Of a stretch of DNA of 64,000 nucleotides, positions 18,579 through 27,168 are shown piece after piece. Made by a program: the position numbers and the translations under genes. This DNA comes from Acidihalobacter sp. (lineage in GTDB: Bacteria > Pseudomonadota > Gammaproteobacteria > DSM-5130 > Acidihalobacteraceae), in contig JALUXU010000015.1 of assembly GCA_027013225.1 (NCBI GenBank), positions 23,050 to 87,049 of the forward strand, in the 5' to 3' direction. The notes below the pieces were generated by a model. It was not told the DNA's origin and searched no databases. It was given only the letters and a program-made list of their open reading frames with translations. Position 1 is the stretch's first letter; every line of letters begins with the position of its first letter.

Positions 18579-19670
18579 ATGGGTTTTAAGTGCGGTATCG
18601 TTGGGCTGCCGAATGTCGGCAAGTCGACTCTTTTCAATGCGCTTACAAAGGCTGGAATCCAAGCCGAAAACTACCCTTTCTGCACCATAGATCCAAATGT
18701 GGGCGTTGTACCGGTGCCTGATCCGCGGCTCGATGCCTTGGCGAAGATCGTACAGCCCGAACGCGTCTTGCCAACCACGATGGAGTTCGTCGATATTGCC
18801 GGACTGGTCGCAGGTGCTTCCAAAGGGGAGGGGCTTGGTAACCAGTTCCTTGCCCACATCCGGGAAACGGACGCCATTGCCCAGGTGGTTCGCTGTTTCG
18901 ACAATGACGACGTCATTCACGTGGCGGGTCGGGTCGATCCGCTGGCCGACATCGAGGTAATCAATACCGAATTGATTCTTGCGGATATGGAAACGGTAGA
19001 CAAGGCTGTTAAGCGCCTTGCTCGCATGGCCAAGTCCGGCGACAAGGAAGCCGTGGAACTCATGGGGTTGTGCGAGAAACTGCAATCGCATCTCGATAGT
19101 GGCCAGCCGGTGAGATCAATGGCCATGGATGAGGAACAGCACCGCCTTTTGCGCAGCTTGCACCTGATCACGCAAAAGCCCGCCTTGTATATCGCCAATG
19201 TCAACGAAGACGGTTTCGATACCAATCCGTATCTCGATGAGGTGCGCAGATACGCCGCGGCCGAGGGTGCGCAAGTCGTTCCAGTATGCGCTGCGATTGA
19301 AGCCGAAATCGCGCAATTGGATGAGGCTGACAAAGGCGCATTTCTTGAGGAGATGGGCTTGAGCGAACCGGGATTGGATCGCGTGATCCGCGCCGGCTAC
19401 CAACTGCTCGGATTGCAGACTTTCTTCACTGCGGGAGTGAAAGAAGTCCGTGCCTGGACGGTGCCTCGTGGCGCCACCGCCCCGCAGGGAGCGGGACGCA
19501 TTCATACCGATTTCGAAAAAGGCTTCATCCGCGCTGAAGTCATCGCCTATGAGGATTTCATTGCTTATGGCGGTGAGCAAGGCGCCAAAGACGCCGGCAA
19601 ATGGCGTTTGGAAGGCAAGGACTATGTCTTGCAAGAAGGGGATGTTGTCCACTTCAGATTCAATGTCTGA
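18579..19670 (+). CDS. ychF: Redox-regulated ATPase YchF (Obg-like)
   Basis: YchF is an ATP-preferring member of the Obg-like P-loop family that associates with ribosomes and responds to oxidative stress. The 363-residue protein starts [20 protein letters not shown] (P-loop 9-17), has [22 protein letters not shown], and ends with the TGS domain [18 protein letters not shown]...[16 protein letters not shown]. Full length. It is the last gene of this plus-strand run and converges on pyrC with a 42-bp gap. Confidence 0.98.
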   Translation: MGFKCGIVGLPNVGKSTLFNALTKAGIQAENYPFCTIDPNVGVVPVPDPRLDALAKIVQPERVLPTTMEFVDIAGLVAGASKGEGLGNQFLAHIRETDAIAQVVRCFDNDDVIHVAGRVDPLADIEVINTELILADMETVDKAVKRLARMAKSGDKEAVELMGLCEKLQSHLDSGQPVRSMAMDEEQHRLLRSLHLITQKPALYIANVNEDGFDTNPYLDEVRRYAAAEGAQVVPVCAAIEAEIAQLDEADKGAFLEEMGLSEPGLDRVIRAGYQLLGLQTFFTAGVKEVRAWTVPRGATAPQGAGRIHTDFEKGFIRAEVIAYEDFIAYGGEQGAKDAGKWRLEGKDYVLQEGDVVHFRFNV

Positions 19671-19712
19671 CAACCGCCAAGTCAGGGCGCAAGGGCGTTG
19701 TATGAGCGATCG

Positions 19713-20750
19713 TCAACGCGCGGCCAGTTTCCAATGCAGAGTGTGTCCGGCCATCAAGGGCACCAGTTGCCCACCATTGGGCAAATCGATTTTCAAAGGC
19801 ACAGTCCATGGCTCCCGCACAAGAGTGACCTTGGATTTGTTGCGCGCCAAACCATAGAAGTCGGCGCCGAAATGACCGGCGAAGGCCTCCAGCCGATCTA
19901 GCGCATCGAGTTGATCGAAGGCTTCTGCATAGAGCTCCAGCGCAAAAGGCGCACTATAGACCCCAGCGCAACCGCAGCTGGCTTCCTTGCGTTGTCTTTC
20001 ATGAGGCGCCGAATCACTGCCAAGAAAGAATTTGCTTGAACCAGAAATGGCGGCACGACGAAGCGCCTCTTGATGACGTCGTCGTTTGAGCACCGGCAGG
20101 CAGTAGTGGTGCGGCCTGATTCCCCCGGCCAACATGTCGTTGCGATTGAGTAGCAGATGCTGTGGGGTGATGGTCGCGGCGAGCGTCGGCGGGCCGTCGT
20201 TTACGAATTCAACGGCTTCCTCGGTGCTTATGTGCTCAAGCACAATTTTGAGCTCAGGAAAGGCGGCAATGATCGGTCGCAAGTGACGTTCGATGAAAAA
20301 CGCTTCGCGGTCGAAAATATCCACCTCGGGATCGGTCGCTTCGCCGTGAACAAGGAGCAAAAGCCCCTCCGCCTGCATGGCCTCGAACACCGGATACAGC
20401 GCCTCGAGATCGCCCACCCCCGCCTCGGAATTGGTGGTGGCTCCCGCGGGATAGAGCTTTGCGGCAAGAATGCCAAGCCGTTGGGCTTCTTGAATGCGCG
20501 CGCTCGTGGTGGCCTCGGTCAGATACAAGCTCATCAGGGGTTCAAATTCGACATCGGGCGGGAGCGCTTTTCGCAATCGATCCATGTATTCCAGCGCTTC
20601 CTGGGGCGTTCTCACAGGCGGGGACAGATTGGGCATGGCGATGGCCCGCCCGAAAGCACGCGCAGTCGCCGGAACCGTTTCCGCGAGCATCGGCCCGTCA
20701 CGAAAATGGACATGAAAATCGTCGGGCAACGTCAAGGTTAGGGTTTGCAT
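19713..20750 (-). CDS. pyrC: Dihydroorotase (type II)
   Basis: PyrC interconverts carbamoyl-aspartate and dihydroorotate in pyrimidine synthesis. The 345-residue protein has the zinc-binding FHVHFRDG (H13, H15), MPNLSPPVRT, KLYPAGATTNSEAGV with the lysine that is carbamylated in this family, LLVHGEATD, EHISTEEAVEF and FLGSDSAPHERQRKE. The length and the E. coli-like pattern mark the monofunctional class II enzyme. It is divergent from the hemerythrin gene with a 149-bp gap. Confidence 0.97.
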   Translation of the reverse strand: MQTLTLTLPDDFHVHFRDGPMLAETVPATARAFGRAIAMPNLSPPVRTPQEALEYMDRLRKALPPDVEFEPLMSLYLTEATTSARIQEAQRLGILAAKLYPAGATTNSEAGVGDLEALYPVFEAMQAEGLLLLVHGEATDPEVDIFDREAFFIERHLRPIIAAFPELKIVLEHISTEEAVEFVNDGPPTLAATITPQHLLLNRNDMLAGGIRPHHYCLPVLKRRRHQEALRRAAISGSSKFFLGSDSAPHERQRKEASCGCAGVYSAPFALELYAEAFDQLDALDRLEAFAGHFGADFYGLARNKSKVTLVREPWTVPLKIDLPNGGQLVPLMAGHTLHWKLAAR

Positions 20751-20899
20751 AAAGACTCCGTGAAAACGTGGTGAGGAAAGTCAAAACTTACCGGAAGGCG
20801 CATTTTTCCATTCCAATGTACACTATTGTGGTCTGTCAACTTTCAGTAAGTAGAGCCAGACGGATTCCAGCCAAAGCCATTCGTTAAGAGGGCGATTCA

Positions 20900-21613
20900 A
20901 TGTCTGATTATCTGATTGATGTTGCCGAACGGGGCAATCTGACCGAGTACAGTTACGTGCTCTCCAAGGTGCGCGATCTTCAGCGTGGCGAAGAGGTTGT
21001 TCTTCTTACCCAGGAAGACCCTCGCTTGTTGATGGATGCGGTGACGCTGGAGCTGCGTAATGCCATCTACTGGGACGTGCTTGAATCCGGCCCTGAATAC
21101 TGGCGGGTACGCATCCGCAGGCGGGAAGACGTGGAGGCCAGCGATCTTGTGGATCTTCTGACGCGAGATCACGTCCGTATCGATCGTCTCTTCGCCACCG
21201 CCTTGCATCACACCAATGCAGGTGACATGGAAGCCGCATTACCTGTTTTCGGCGAATACGCCAAACGGCTGCGCATGCATGTGGAAGCCGAGAACGAAAT
21301 TGTGGTGCCGGTACTTGACTTGCCGCGCTCAGCGCGGGGAGACGACCCCACATCCATCATGCTGCGCGAGCACGATGAAATCGTAGAACATACAGTGATG
21401 ATCGAGGAGATGGTTGCCGAAGGCATGGATGACGCGGGCATGATCGCGCCCTTTTTCGCCATCATTTCCGCCCAACTCGCCAAGCATGAATGGCGGGAAG
21501 AGAACAATCTGTTTCCACACTGGATGGCGATCCTGAAAAAGGACAACTCACTGGCCAACGAGCTGTTTCCCAAGGTGCGCCGTCTGGTTGTTTTCGACCC
21601 CGTGCATAAATGA
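20900..21613 (+). CDS. DUF2249-hemerythrin (HHE) domain protein
   Basis: A 237-residue protein with two parts. The N-terminal 80 or so residues resemble the DUF2249 fold (LTEYSYVLSKVRDLQRGEEV...YWDVLESGPEYWRVRIRRR). The rest is a hemerythrin-like four-helix bundle. Likely di-iron ligands are in DHVRIDRLF, HVEAENEIVVPVL, REHDEIVEH and KHEWREENNLFP. Such proteins bind O2 or respond to NO and iron-sulfur damage; which applies here is inference. A GAGGGCGATTCA stretch serves as ribosome site. It ends exactly against the convergent truncated haemoglobin (stop codons at 21611-21613 and 21614-21616). Confidence 0.87.
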   Translation: MSDYLIDVAERGNLTEYSYVLSKVRDLQRGEEVVLLTQEDPRLLMDAVTLELRNAIYWDVLESGPEYWRVRIRRREDVEASDLVDLLTRDHVRIDRLFATALHHTNAGDMEAALPVFGEYAKRLRMHVEAENEIVVPVLDLPRSARGDDPTSIMLREHDEIVEHTVMIEEMVAEGMDDAGMIAPFFAIISAQLAKHEWREENNLFPHWMAILKKDNSLANELFPKVRRLVVFDPVHK

Positions 21614-22015
21614 TCATTCAGGCTGATTGCGCATGTGATCGGCCAAGCCGTCGATCGCAGTGCGAATGGCGGCCCGCAGTTCAGTGTCGATTTCCTGTTC
21701 TTCAAGCGCCTGATGCATGCACATCAACCATTGATCTCGCTCACGCACACCAATGGCAAACGGTAAATGGCGCCGCCTCAGCATAGGGTGCCCATATTCC
21801 TCTACATAGAGCTGTGGCCCGCCCAGCCAGCCGGAAAGAAATTTGAACAACTTTTCTTCCGAGCCGCGCAAATTCTGCGGATGAATCTTGCGTGTTTCCC
21901 AGACCTCAGGCATTTCGTCCATCAGTTCATAGAAACGCCTGACCAGCTTGCGCACAGCGGGCGCGCCGCCCATGAGTTCGTAAGGCGTGGGACGTGTCGT
22001 CTGTGTGGCTTCCAT
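21614..22015 (-). CDS. Group II truncated haemoglobin
   Basis: A 133-residue 2-on-2 globin. It has PYELMGGAPAVRKLVRRFYELM, the proximal-histidine segment HPMLRRRHLPFAIG (H83) and the G8 tryptophan W96 in RDQWLMCMHQAL; both are group II (trHbO/YjbI-like) marks. ATG 22015 has AGGAG eight bases upstream and is preferred over TTG 22021. Group II trHbs bind O2 and can act on NO or peroxide, but the exact role is not set by sequence. It converges on the hemerythrin gene with no intergenic base between the stops. Confidence 0.93.
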   Translation of the reverse strand: MEATQTTRPTPYELMGGAPAVRKLVRRFYELMDEMPEVWETRKIHPQNLRGSEEKLFKFLSGWLGGPQLYVEEYGHPMLRRRHLPFAIGVRERDQWLMCMHQALEEQEIDTELRAAIRTAIDGLADHMRNQPE

Positions 22016-22069
22016 GGGCAAGACTCCTCATCATTCCTGTTTATAACCAAATTCTAATATAGAAAACCA

Positions 22070-22254
22070 TTTCTTTGTCCAGGGCCCTGTCATCTAAATT
22101 CGTAAGCCGTTGAAAAGTGGAGCGGGCGTCTGCTCGCAAAACGTCGGCGGCAAGGAGGCCGCCGTCGAGCCTACAGGGATGTATTTACGGCGTTTTTCCG
22201 GGCAGAACCCGCTCCGCCACCTGGGTTAGATGACGTGGTCCTGTTTCTTTGTCA
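22070..22254. mobile_element. MITE-like insertion: 165-bp element with 18-bp inverted ends and a 10-bp direct repeat
   Basis: The direct repeat TTTCTTTGTC occurs at 22070-22079 and 22245-22254, exactly flanking a 165-bp segment (22080-22244). The segment starts CAGGGCCCTGTCATCTAA and ends TTAGATGACGTGGTCCTG, inverted repeats matching at 15 of 18 positions. Further inside, AGCGGG (22121 on) mirrors CCCGCT near 22210, so the whole element is an imperfect palindrome. Its centre holds the stem GGCGGC-aaggag-GCCGCC. No open reading frame of note is inside. These features fit a non-autonomous transposon (MITE) with target duplication. The mobilising transposase is unknown. Confidence 0.75.
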
Positions 22255-22294
22255 TCTTTTCCTTGTTCCATCGTTGTCAAAGTCAATATAATCG

Positions 22295-23224
22295 ATGGCT
22301 TGTAAATTCACTTCACTTGCCATGAGCGCCTTGTCGCATCCTCGCCATTGGCCGGCCTGGGCGGCTTTCGCTTTGCTTCGTGCCGGCACGTTTCTTCCCC
22401 TGCGCTGGCAACGGGCGATCGGTGTTGCCCTCGGCGAAGGTTTTCGCCTTTTGGGAAGACGGCGTGCGAAAATCGCCCGAATCAACATAGATCTGTGTTT
22501 TCCCGAGCTCGACGAACGTGCCCGTACGGCGCTGGTGCGCAGGCATTTCCACGCCTTCGGCATCGGCCTTTTTGAGCTCGCATTCGGGTGGTGGGCTCCT
22601 CAAAGACGCGTTCGCCCTCTGGTGCAACTGAGCGGACTTGAGCACCTGCGCGCGGCCTTGGCCAAAGGCAAGGGGGTCATTTTGCTCTCGGCGCATTTCA
22701 CCACGCTCGAAATAGGCGGACGTTTTCTCGCCCTTGATGCGGAAGGTTTGCCGCTCAAGGCCATGTATCGCCCCAGCGATAATCCACTTCTGGAATGGCT
22801 GATCCGCCGCAATCGTCAACGCCAATTCGGCGACCCCATTCCGCGCGATGACATCCGTGCTTTGCTGCGTGCGCTAAAGCGTGGCGAAGCCGTGTGGTAT
22901 GCCTCGGATCAGAATTTCGGTCACAAAGGAGGCGTATTTGCTCCTTTTTTCGGTATTCCGGCGGCGACCAACACAGCTGCCAGCCGTCTTGCGTCCATGA
23001 CCGGCGCCGCGGTGGTTCCTTTTTTTACACGCCGCCTTCCCGATGGGCGCTATGAACAAATCATCGCGCCGGCATTGGAGGATTTTCCCGGCGAGAGTCC
23101 CCGGGCAGATGCCACGCGCATCAACCGGATCATCGAGGACTGGGTCAGACAGGCGCCGGAACAGTACTTTTGGACCCACCGCCGCTTTAAGGATCGCCCT
23201 GGCGACGAGCCGCGTTTCTATTGA
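22295..23224 (+). CDS. lpxL: Lipid A biosynthesis acyltransferase (LpxL/LpxM family)
   Basis: This family adds secondary acyl chains to Kdo2-lipid IV-A at the inner face of the inner membrane. The 309-residue protein has the catalytic HX4E motif SAHFTTLE (H134, E139), an N-terminal hydrophobic stretch (PAWAAFALLRAGTFLPL), AMYRPSDNPLLEWLIRRNR, YASDQNFGHKGGVFAPFFG and the C-terminal APEQYFWTHRRFKDRP typical of LpxL-type enzymes. An in-frame ATG at 22322 is an alternative start. The TGA stop overlaps the next gene as TGATG, opening a five-gene glycolipid cluster. Confidence 0.92.
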   Translation: MACKFTSLAMSALSHPRHWPAWAAFALLRAGTFLPLRWQRAIGVALGEGFRLLGRRRAKIARINIDLCFPELDERARTALVRRHFHAFGIGLFELAFGWWAPQRRVRPLVQLSGLEHLRAALAKGKGVILLSAHFTTLEIGGRFLALDAEGLPLKAMYRPSDNPLLEWLIRRNRQRQFGDPIPRDDIRALLRALKRGEAVWYASDQNFGHKGGVFAPFFGIPAATNTAASRLASMTGAAVVPFFTRRLPDGRYEQIIAPALEDFPGESPRADATRINRIIEDWVRQAPEQYFWTHRRFKDRPGDEPRFY

Positions 23225-24336
23225 TGAACATCCTGGTGATAAAATTCCGCAACATCGGCGACGTGCTATTAACCGCGCCACTGATCAGCGCCTTGCGCCG
23301 TGGCGGTCATCGCGTTAGCGCCCTGGTGAAAGCGGGCACCGAGGCTGTGCTTGAAAATCATTCCGATCTCGATGCCCTGTTCGTCTATCCGCCACGGAAC
23401 GCTGGTGAGGGTCGGTTCGCCTATCTGCGGCGCGAACTGGCCTTTTATCGCCACTTGAAAAAACATGCTTTCGATCTTGCCATCACCACCACCGAGGGCG
23501 ACCGGGGAGTACTTGCCGCCTTTCTTTGTGGCGCAAAGCGCCGGCGTGGCCCCTTTACACCGGGAAAGGACAAAGCTTGGCGTTGCCGCCTGCTCACCGA
23601 AACCGTCTTGCCGGTGAGTGAGCGGCGTCATACCGTACTCCGCAATCTCGATCTGGGCCAGCCAGAAGCTGCTCGCGGGCCGATAGCGGTCGATCTCGCC
23701 GTGGCCGAGTCCGATCTCAAGGAGGTTGGCCGCCTCCTGGCCGCCGAAGGCTATGATCCCGGCAAGCCGATGATTCATATACATCCTACTTCACGCTGGT
23801 TCTTCAAATGCTGGACCGACTCCGGGATGGCGAGCGTGATCGATCATTTTATCGATCACGGTGTCCAGGTGTCGCTCAGTTGCGGTCCCGGCGAGCGCGA
23901 ACGGGCCAAGCTCGATGCCATTCTCGGTTTGTGCCGGCATCGTCCCATGGACCTCGGGGGACGCCTCACGCTCAAGCAGACCGCTGCCCTTTCCCGTCTG
24001 GCTTGTGTTTTTTTCGGCGTGGATACCGCTCCTATGCACATGGCCGCTGCGGTCGGCACGCCAGTGGTCGCCTTGTTCGGCCCATCGGGGGCGTTCGATT
24101 GGGGGCCGTGGCCAAACGGCTGGCAAGAAACGCAAAATCCATATCCACATCGCAACGGCTTGCAGATCGCAGGCCCCCATCAAGTGGTGCAACAAAACTG
24201 GGCATGCGCGCCTTGCGGACAAGACGGTTGCGAAGGAAGCAAGCGTTCGGCTTGCCTGGAACAAACCAAGGCCGAAGATGTCATCGCCACTATCTGGCGG
24301 GCCATGAAGGCTTCACACCAGGAAAAAGGCCGCTGA
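23224..24336 (+). CDS. Glycosyltransferase family 9 (heptosyltransferase, WaaQ-like)
   Basis: A 370-residue GT-B enzyme starting MNILVIKFRNIGDVLLTAPLI, the N-terminal pattern of ADP-heptose transferases that build LPS core. The C-terminal half has PMIHIHPTSRWFFKCWT, DLGGRLTLKQTAALSRLACVFFGVDTAPMHMAAAVGTPVVALFGPSG and a cysteine-containing WACAPCGQDGCEGSKRSACL segment, the signature region of the family. It is closest in look to the heptosyltransferase III (WaaQ/RfaQ) group; the exact acceptor sugar is not deducible. It is coupled to lpxL and to the next glycosyltransferase by TGATG overlaps. Confidence 0.88.
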   Translation: MNILVIKFRNIGDVLLTAPLISALRRGGHRVSALVKAGTEAVLENHSDLDALFVYPPRNAGEGRFAYLRRELAFYRHLKKHAFDLAITTTEGDRGVLAAFLCGAKRRRGPFTPGKDKAWRCRLLTETVLPVSERRHTVLRNLDLGQPEAARGPIAVDLAVAESDLKEVGRLLAAEGYDPGKPMIHIHPTSRWFFKCWTDSGMASVIDHFIDHGVQVSLSCGPGERERAKLDAILGLCRHRPMDLGGRLTLKQTAALSRLACVFFGVDTAPMHMAAAVGTPVVALFGPSGAFDWGPWPNGWQETQNPYPHRNGLQIAGPHQVVQQNWACAPCGQDGCEGSKRSACLEQTKAEDVIATIWRAMKASHQEKGR

Positions 24337-25427
24337 TGCGCATCCTGCACACGGAATGGTCAGATGGGTGGGGTGGGCAAGAACGGCGCATCGTGAGCGA
24401 AATGCGCGGCATGCAAACGCGTGGTCATGAACTCATCCTCGTTACCCGCCCTGAGGCGCAGATCCGTGAAAAAGCCGAAGCGGCCGGCATAGAAACTCTC
24501 ACCTTGCCGTTTCGCAATGCCGCGGATATGCTCAGTAGTTTTCGCCTGGCGAGGCTGGCGCGCCGCCGCCATGTCGATCTGATCAACACCCACAGCGGCG
24601 TTGACAGCTGGGTTGGAGGCTTGGCCGCGAGATTGAGCGCTACGCCGCTTGTGCGTACGCGACATCTGAATATTCCATTGAAGCGCCGGCCCAGCAATTT
24701 TGTCCACTATCTTCCTGCCCGCATCATCGCCTGTGGCGATGCGGTACGTGCGCGTTTGGTGGATGAATGCGGTTTTCCTGCAAGCCAGGTGGTCAGCATT
24801 CCTACCGGCATCGATTTTTCCACTTTCAAGCCTGTACGGGGGCGTACCGCCGTGCGCACGCAGGAGAATTGCGGGGAAAGCGACGAAATCGTGTTGATGG
24901 TCGGCGTAATCCGCGGAGTAAAGCGCCATCTCCTCGCCCTCGACGTCATTGCCCGGCTCGTCCCCGAGCGCCCTCGCCTGCGCTTATGGATTGCCGGAGA
25001 CGGGCCGATGCGGGCGGAAGTAGAGGCCCGCGCGCGCCAACTCCGCCTCGAGGACAGTGTGCATTTCCTCGGCCACCGTGAAGACATTCCCGACCTCATG
25101 CAGGCCGCCGACGCACTGTTGCTGACTTCGCGTTCGGAAGGCGTGCCTCAGGTCATCACCCAGGCGCTCGGTCTCGGCCTGCCGGTGGTTTCCACTCGCG
25201 TCGGTAGCGTTTCTGAGCTCATAGACCATGAACGCACGGGCTTGCTCGCTCCACCCGAGGACGCCGATGCCCTAGCCCATGCGCTGGCGCGCCTGCTCGA
25301 TGATCTGGCATGGGCGCGCCAACTCGCGGCGAACGGTCAGGCCCATGTGCGGGCGCACTACAGCCTCGAGGCGATGCTGGATGCAACCGAAAAAGTGTAT
25401 GCTCAAGCGCTGGAGGAAAAGAGCTGA
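24336..25427 (+). CDS. Glycosyltransferase family 4
   Basis: A 363-residue GT-B glycosyltransferase. The start MRILHTEWSDGWGGQERRIV has the glycine-rich loop of GT4 enzymes. The C-terminal half has VGVIRGVKRHLLALDVIARL, LWIAGDGPMRAEVEARA, VHFLGHREDIPDLMQAADALLLTSRSEGVPQVITQALGLGLPVVST with the E-x7-E-type donor-site motif, and a GLL-x-PPED tail. It probably adds a sugar to the LPS core or another surface glycan, given its neighbours. The frame is open upstream, but ATG 24336 overlaps the previous stop and fits the family. Confidence 0.9.
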   Translation: MRILHTEWSDGWGGQERRIVSEMRGMQTRGHELILVTRPEAQIREKAEAAGIETLTLPFRNAADMLSSFRLARLARRRHVDLINTHSGVDSWVGGLAARLSATPLVRTRHLNIPLKRRPSNFVHYLPARIIACGDAVRARLVDECGFPASQVVSIPTGIDFSTFKPVRGRTAVRTQENCGESDEIVLMVGVIRGVKRHLLALDVIARLVPERPRLRLWIAGDGPMRAEVEARARQLRLEDSVHFLGHREDIPDLMQAADALLLTSRSEGVPQVITQALGLGLPVVSTRVGSVSELIDHERTGLLAPPEDADALAHALARLLDDLAWARQLAANGQAHVRAHYSLEAMLDATEKVYAQALEEKS

Positions 25428-25429
25428 AA

Positions 25430-26137
25430 ATGCGCGCACATTGCTTTCAACACGTCCCCTTCGAGGGCTTGGGCAGCATCGAGCCTTGGCTAAAAAATGC
25501 TGGTTATGAGCTCTCGACCACCTGTTTCTTCAATTCTTCAGCGCTTCCCAATGCTGAAGAAATCGATTTTCTCATCATCCTGGGTGGGCCGATGAGCGTG
25601 AACGATGAAGCACAACACCCTTGGCTTTCAAAAGAAAAAAAATTCATCAAACGCTTTATCGAAACAGGCAAGCCCGTCCTCGGCGTCTGCTTGGGCGCGC
25701 AACTCATTGCCACGGCGATGGGCGCCGTGGTTTTTCCGAATCCGGAGAAGGAAATTGGCTGGTTTTTCGTGGAAGCGGCGGGTCAGAAAGGCGAAGATGT
25801 TTTTCAGTTTCCTAATAAAATAAAAGTTTTTCATTGGCATGGCGAAACATTCAGTCTGCCTCAGGGGGCGGTTCTGCTCGCCAGGAGCCAGGGTTGCGAG
25901 AATCAGGCATTCCAAATCGGCCGTCATGTCATCGGTTTGCAATTTCACATCGAAACCACGCCGGAATCCGCCCGGCGGATCGTGGAAAATTGCAAAAATG
26001 AACTCGTCGAAGGCGCCTTTATCCAGTCGGAGACGGAAATATTGTCTGCTCCCATGGAATGTTACACTTCAATAAATGCGTTGATGGCGGATATCCTCGA
26101 TTACTTGCATGCAAACACCAACACGCATCTGCCTTAA
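25430..26137 (+). CDS. Class I glutamine amidotransferase-like protein
   Basis: A 235-residue type-1 GATase domain protein, related to the stand-alone YfeJ/GuaA-amidotransferase group. The nucleophile C87 sits in GKPVLGVCLGAQLIA, and the triad is completed by H173 and E175 in GLQFHIETTPES. LGGPMSV is the oxyanion-strand motif. GGAGG lies upstream. No partner synthetase domain is fused or adjacent, so the acceptor is unknown. The reading frame is visibly richer in A/T (for example the K-rich SKEKKFIKRF stretch) than the flanking glycosyltransferase and deacetylase genes, which may mean separate acquisition. Confidence 0.85.
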   Translation: MRAHCFQHVPFEGLGSIEPWLKNAGYELSTTCFFNSSALPNAEEIDFLIILGGPMSVNDEAQHPWLSKEKKFIKRFIETGKPVLGVCLGAQLIATAMGAVVFPNPEKEIGWFFVEAAGQKGEDVFQFPNKIKVFHWHGETFSLPQGAVLLARSQGCENQAFQIGRHVIGLQFHIETTPESARRIVENCKNELVEGAFIQSETEILSAPMECYTSINALMADILDYLHANTNTHLP

Positions 26138-26139
26138 CG

Positions 26140-26961
26140 ATGAATGCCAAAGCCGTTCCCGTACTCATGTATCACCATGTCAGTCCCAGTCCGGGACTGG
26201 TGACGTTGCATCCTGAAACGTTCGCCGCGCACATGGAGCATCTGGCCCGCGGCGGCTATTCCACGCTGCGGGCGGATCAGTTCCTCGACTGGTTGCAGGG
26301 GCGCGAGAAGGTGCCGGAAAAAAGCGTTCTCATCACCTTCGACGACGGTTATCTCGACAACTACGTTCATGCCTACCCAACCCTCAAACGGCTGGGCCTG
26401 CATGCCGTCATTTTTCTGGTCACCGCTTGGATAGGAGCAGGCCGCCCGCGCGCCCACGCCGCCGAGAGACGCGAAGTGCCACCACTGCCCAGTCACAAGG
26501 AATGCAAACGCGCTATCGCCGAGGGGCGAGCCGACAGCGTCATGCTTCGCTGGGCTGAAATCGAGCGCATGCAAGCCGACGGCGTTATGGAATTCCACTC
26601 CCACACTCATACCCATGTGCGCTGGGATACCCTCTATCCTGAATCCACGGCGCGGTTGGATGCGCTGCGTCAGGATCTCATCCTTGCTCGAGACACACTG
26701 GAACAATGCCTTGGTCACTCCAGCCGCCACTTGTGCTGGCCGTGGGGCTATTACGACGCCAATTATCAGGATATAGCCCGTGAACTCGGTTACCACGCCC
26801 AGTACACGGTGGAGAGAGGCCTCAACCTTCGCGGTGATGATCCGCTGTTCATAAAACGAATCGACACCAAGGAAAAGCCTGGGGCGTGGTTGAAAAGGCG
26901 TCTCGACCTTTACTCTCATCCCTGGCTGGGCAGGGCATACCTCAAGCTACGCGGAAAGTAG
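26140..26961 (+). CDS. Polysaccharide deacetylase family protein
   Basis: A 273-residue NodB-type carbohydrate esterase (CE4). Motif 1 is LITFDDGYLDNY (D68, D69) and the metal-binding motif is EFHSHTHTHVRW with histidines about 153-159. LCWPWGYYDANY is the later conserved motif. The N-terminus VPVLMYHHVSPSPG is typical of bacterial surface-polysaccharide deacetylases. I see no signal peptide, so it may act on a lipid-linked or LPS-core sugar on the cytoplasmic side. It ends the cluster that starts with lpxL. Confidence 0.9.
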   Translation: MNAKAVPVLMYHHVSPSPGLVTLHPETFAAHMEHLARGGYSTLRADQFLDWLQGREKVPEKSVLITFDDGYLDNYVHAYPTLKRLGLHAVIFLVTAWIGAGRPRAHAAERREVPPLPSHKECKRAIAEGRADSVMLRWAEIERMQADGVMEFHSHTHTHVRWDTLYPESTARLDALRQDLILARDTLEQCLGHSSRHLCWPWGYYDANYQDIARELGYHAQYTVERGLNLRGDDPLFIKRIDTKEKPGAWLKRRLDLYSHPWLGRAYLKLRGK

Positions 26962-27168
26962 CTCTGGATAGCCGAGATCCGATAGGGGCGGTCCATGGGC
27001 CGAAGCCGCATTCGCTCGCGCCAGGCATGAATAGGCCGTGTGTCACTGGTTTGCCTGGCTGCGCCGGCCTCTGGGTGCCTGCCCACTCCATTCATGAGGA
27101 AAATATGCGGAACGCGACAACAATTTATGCAACAGTTCTTCTGCATTTGATTTAGAATTCCCGCCCTT

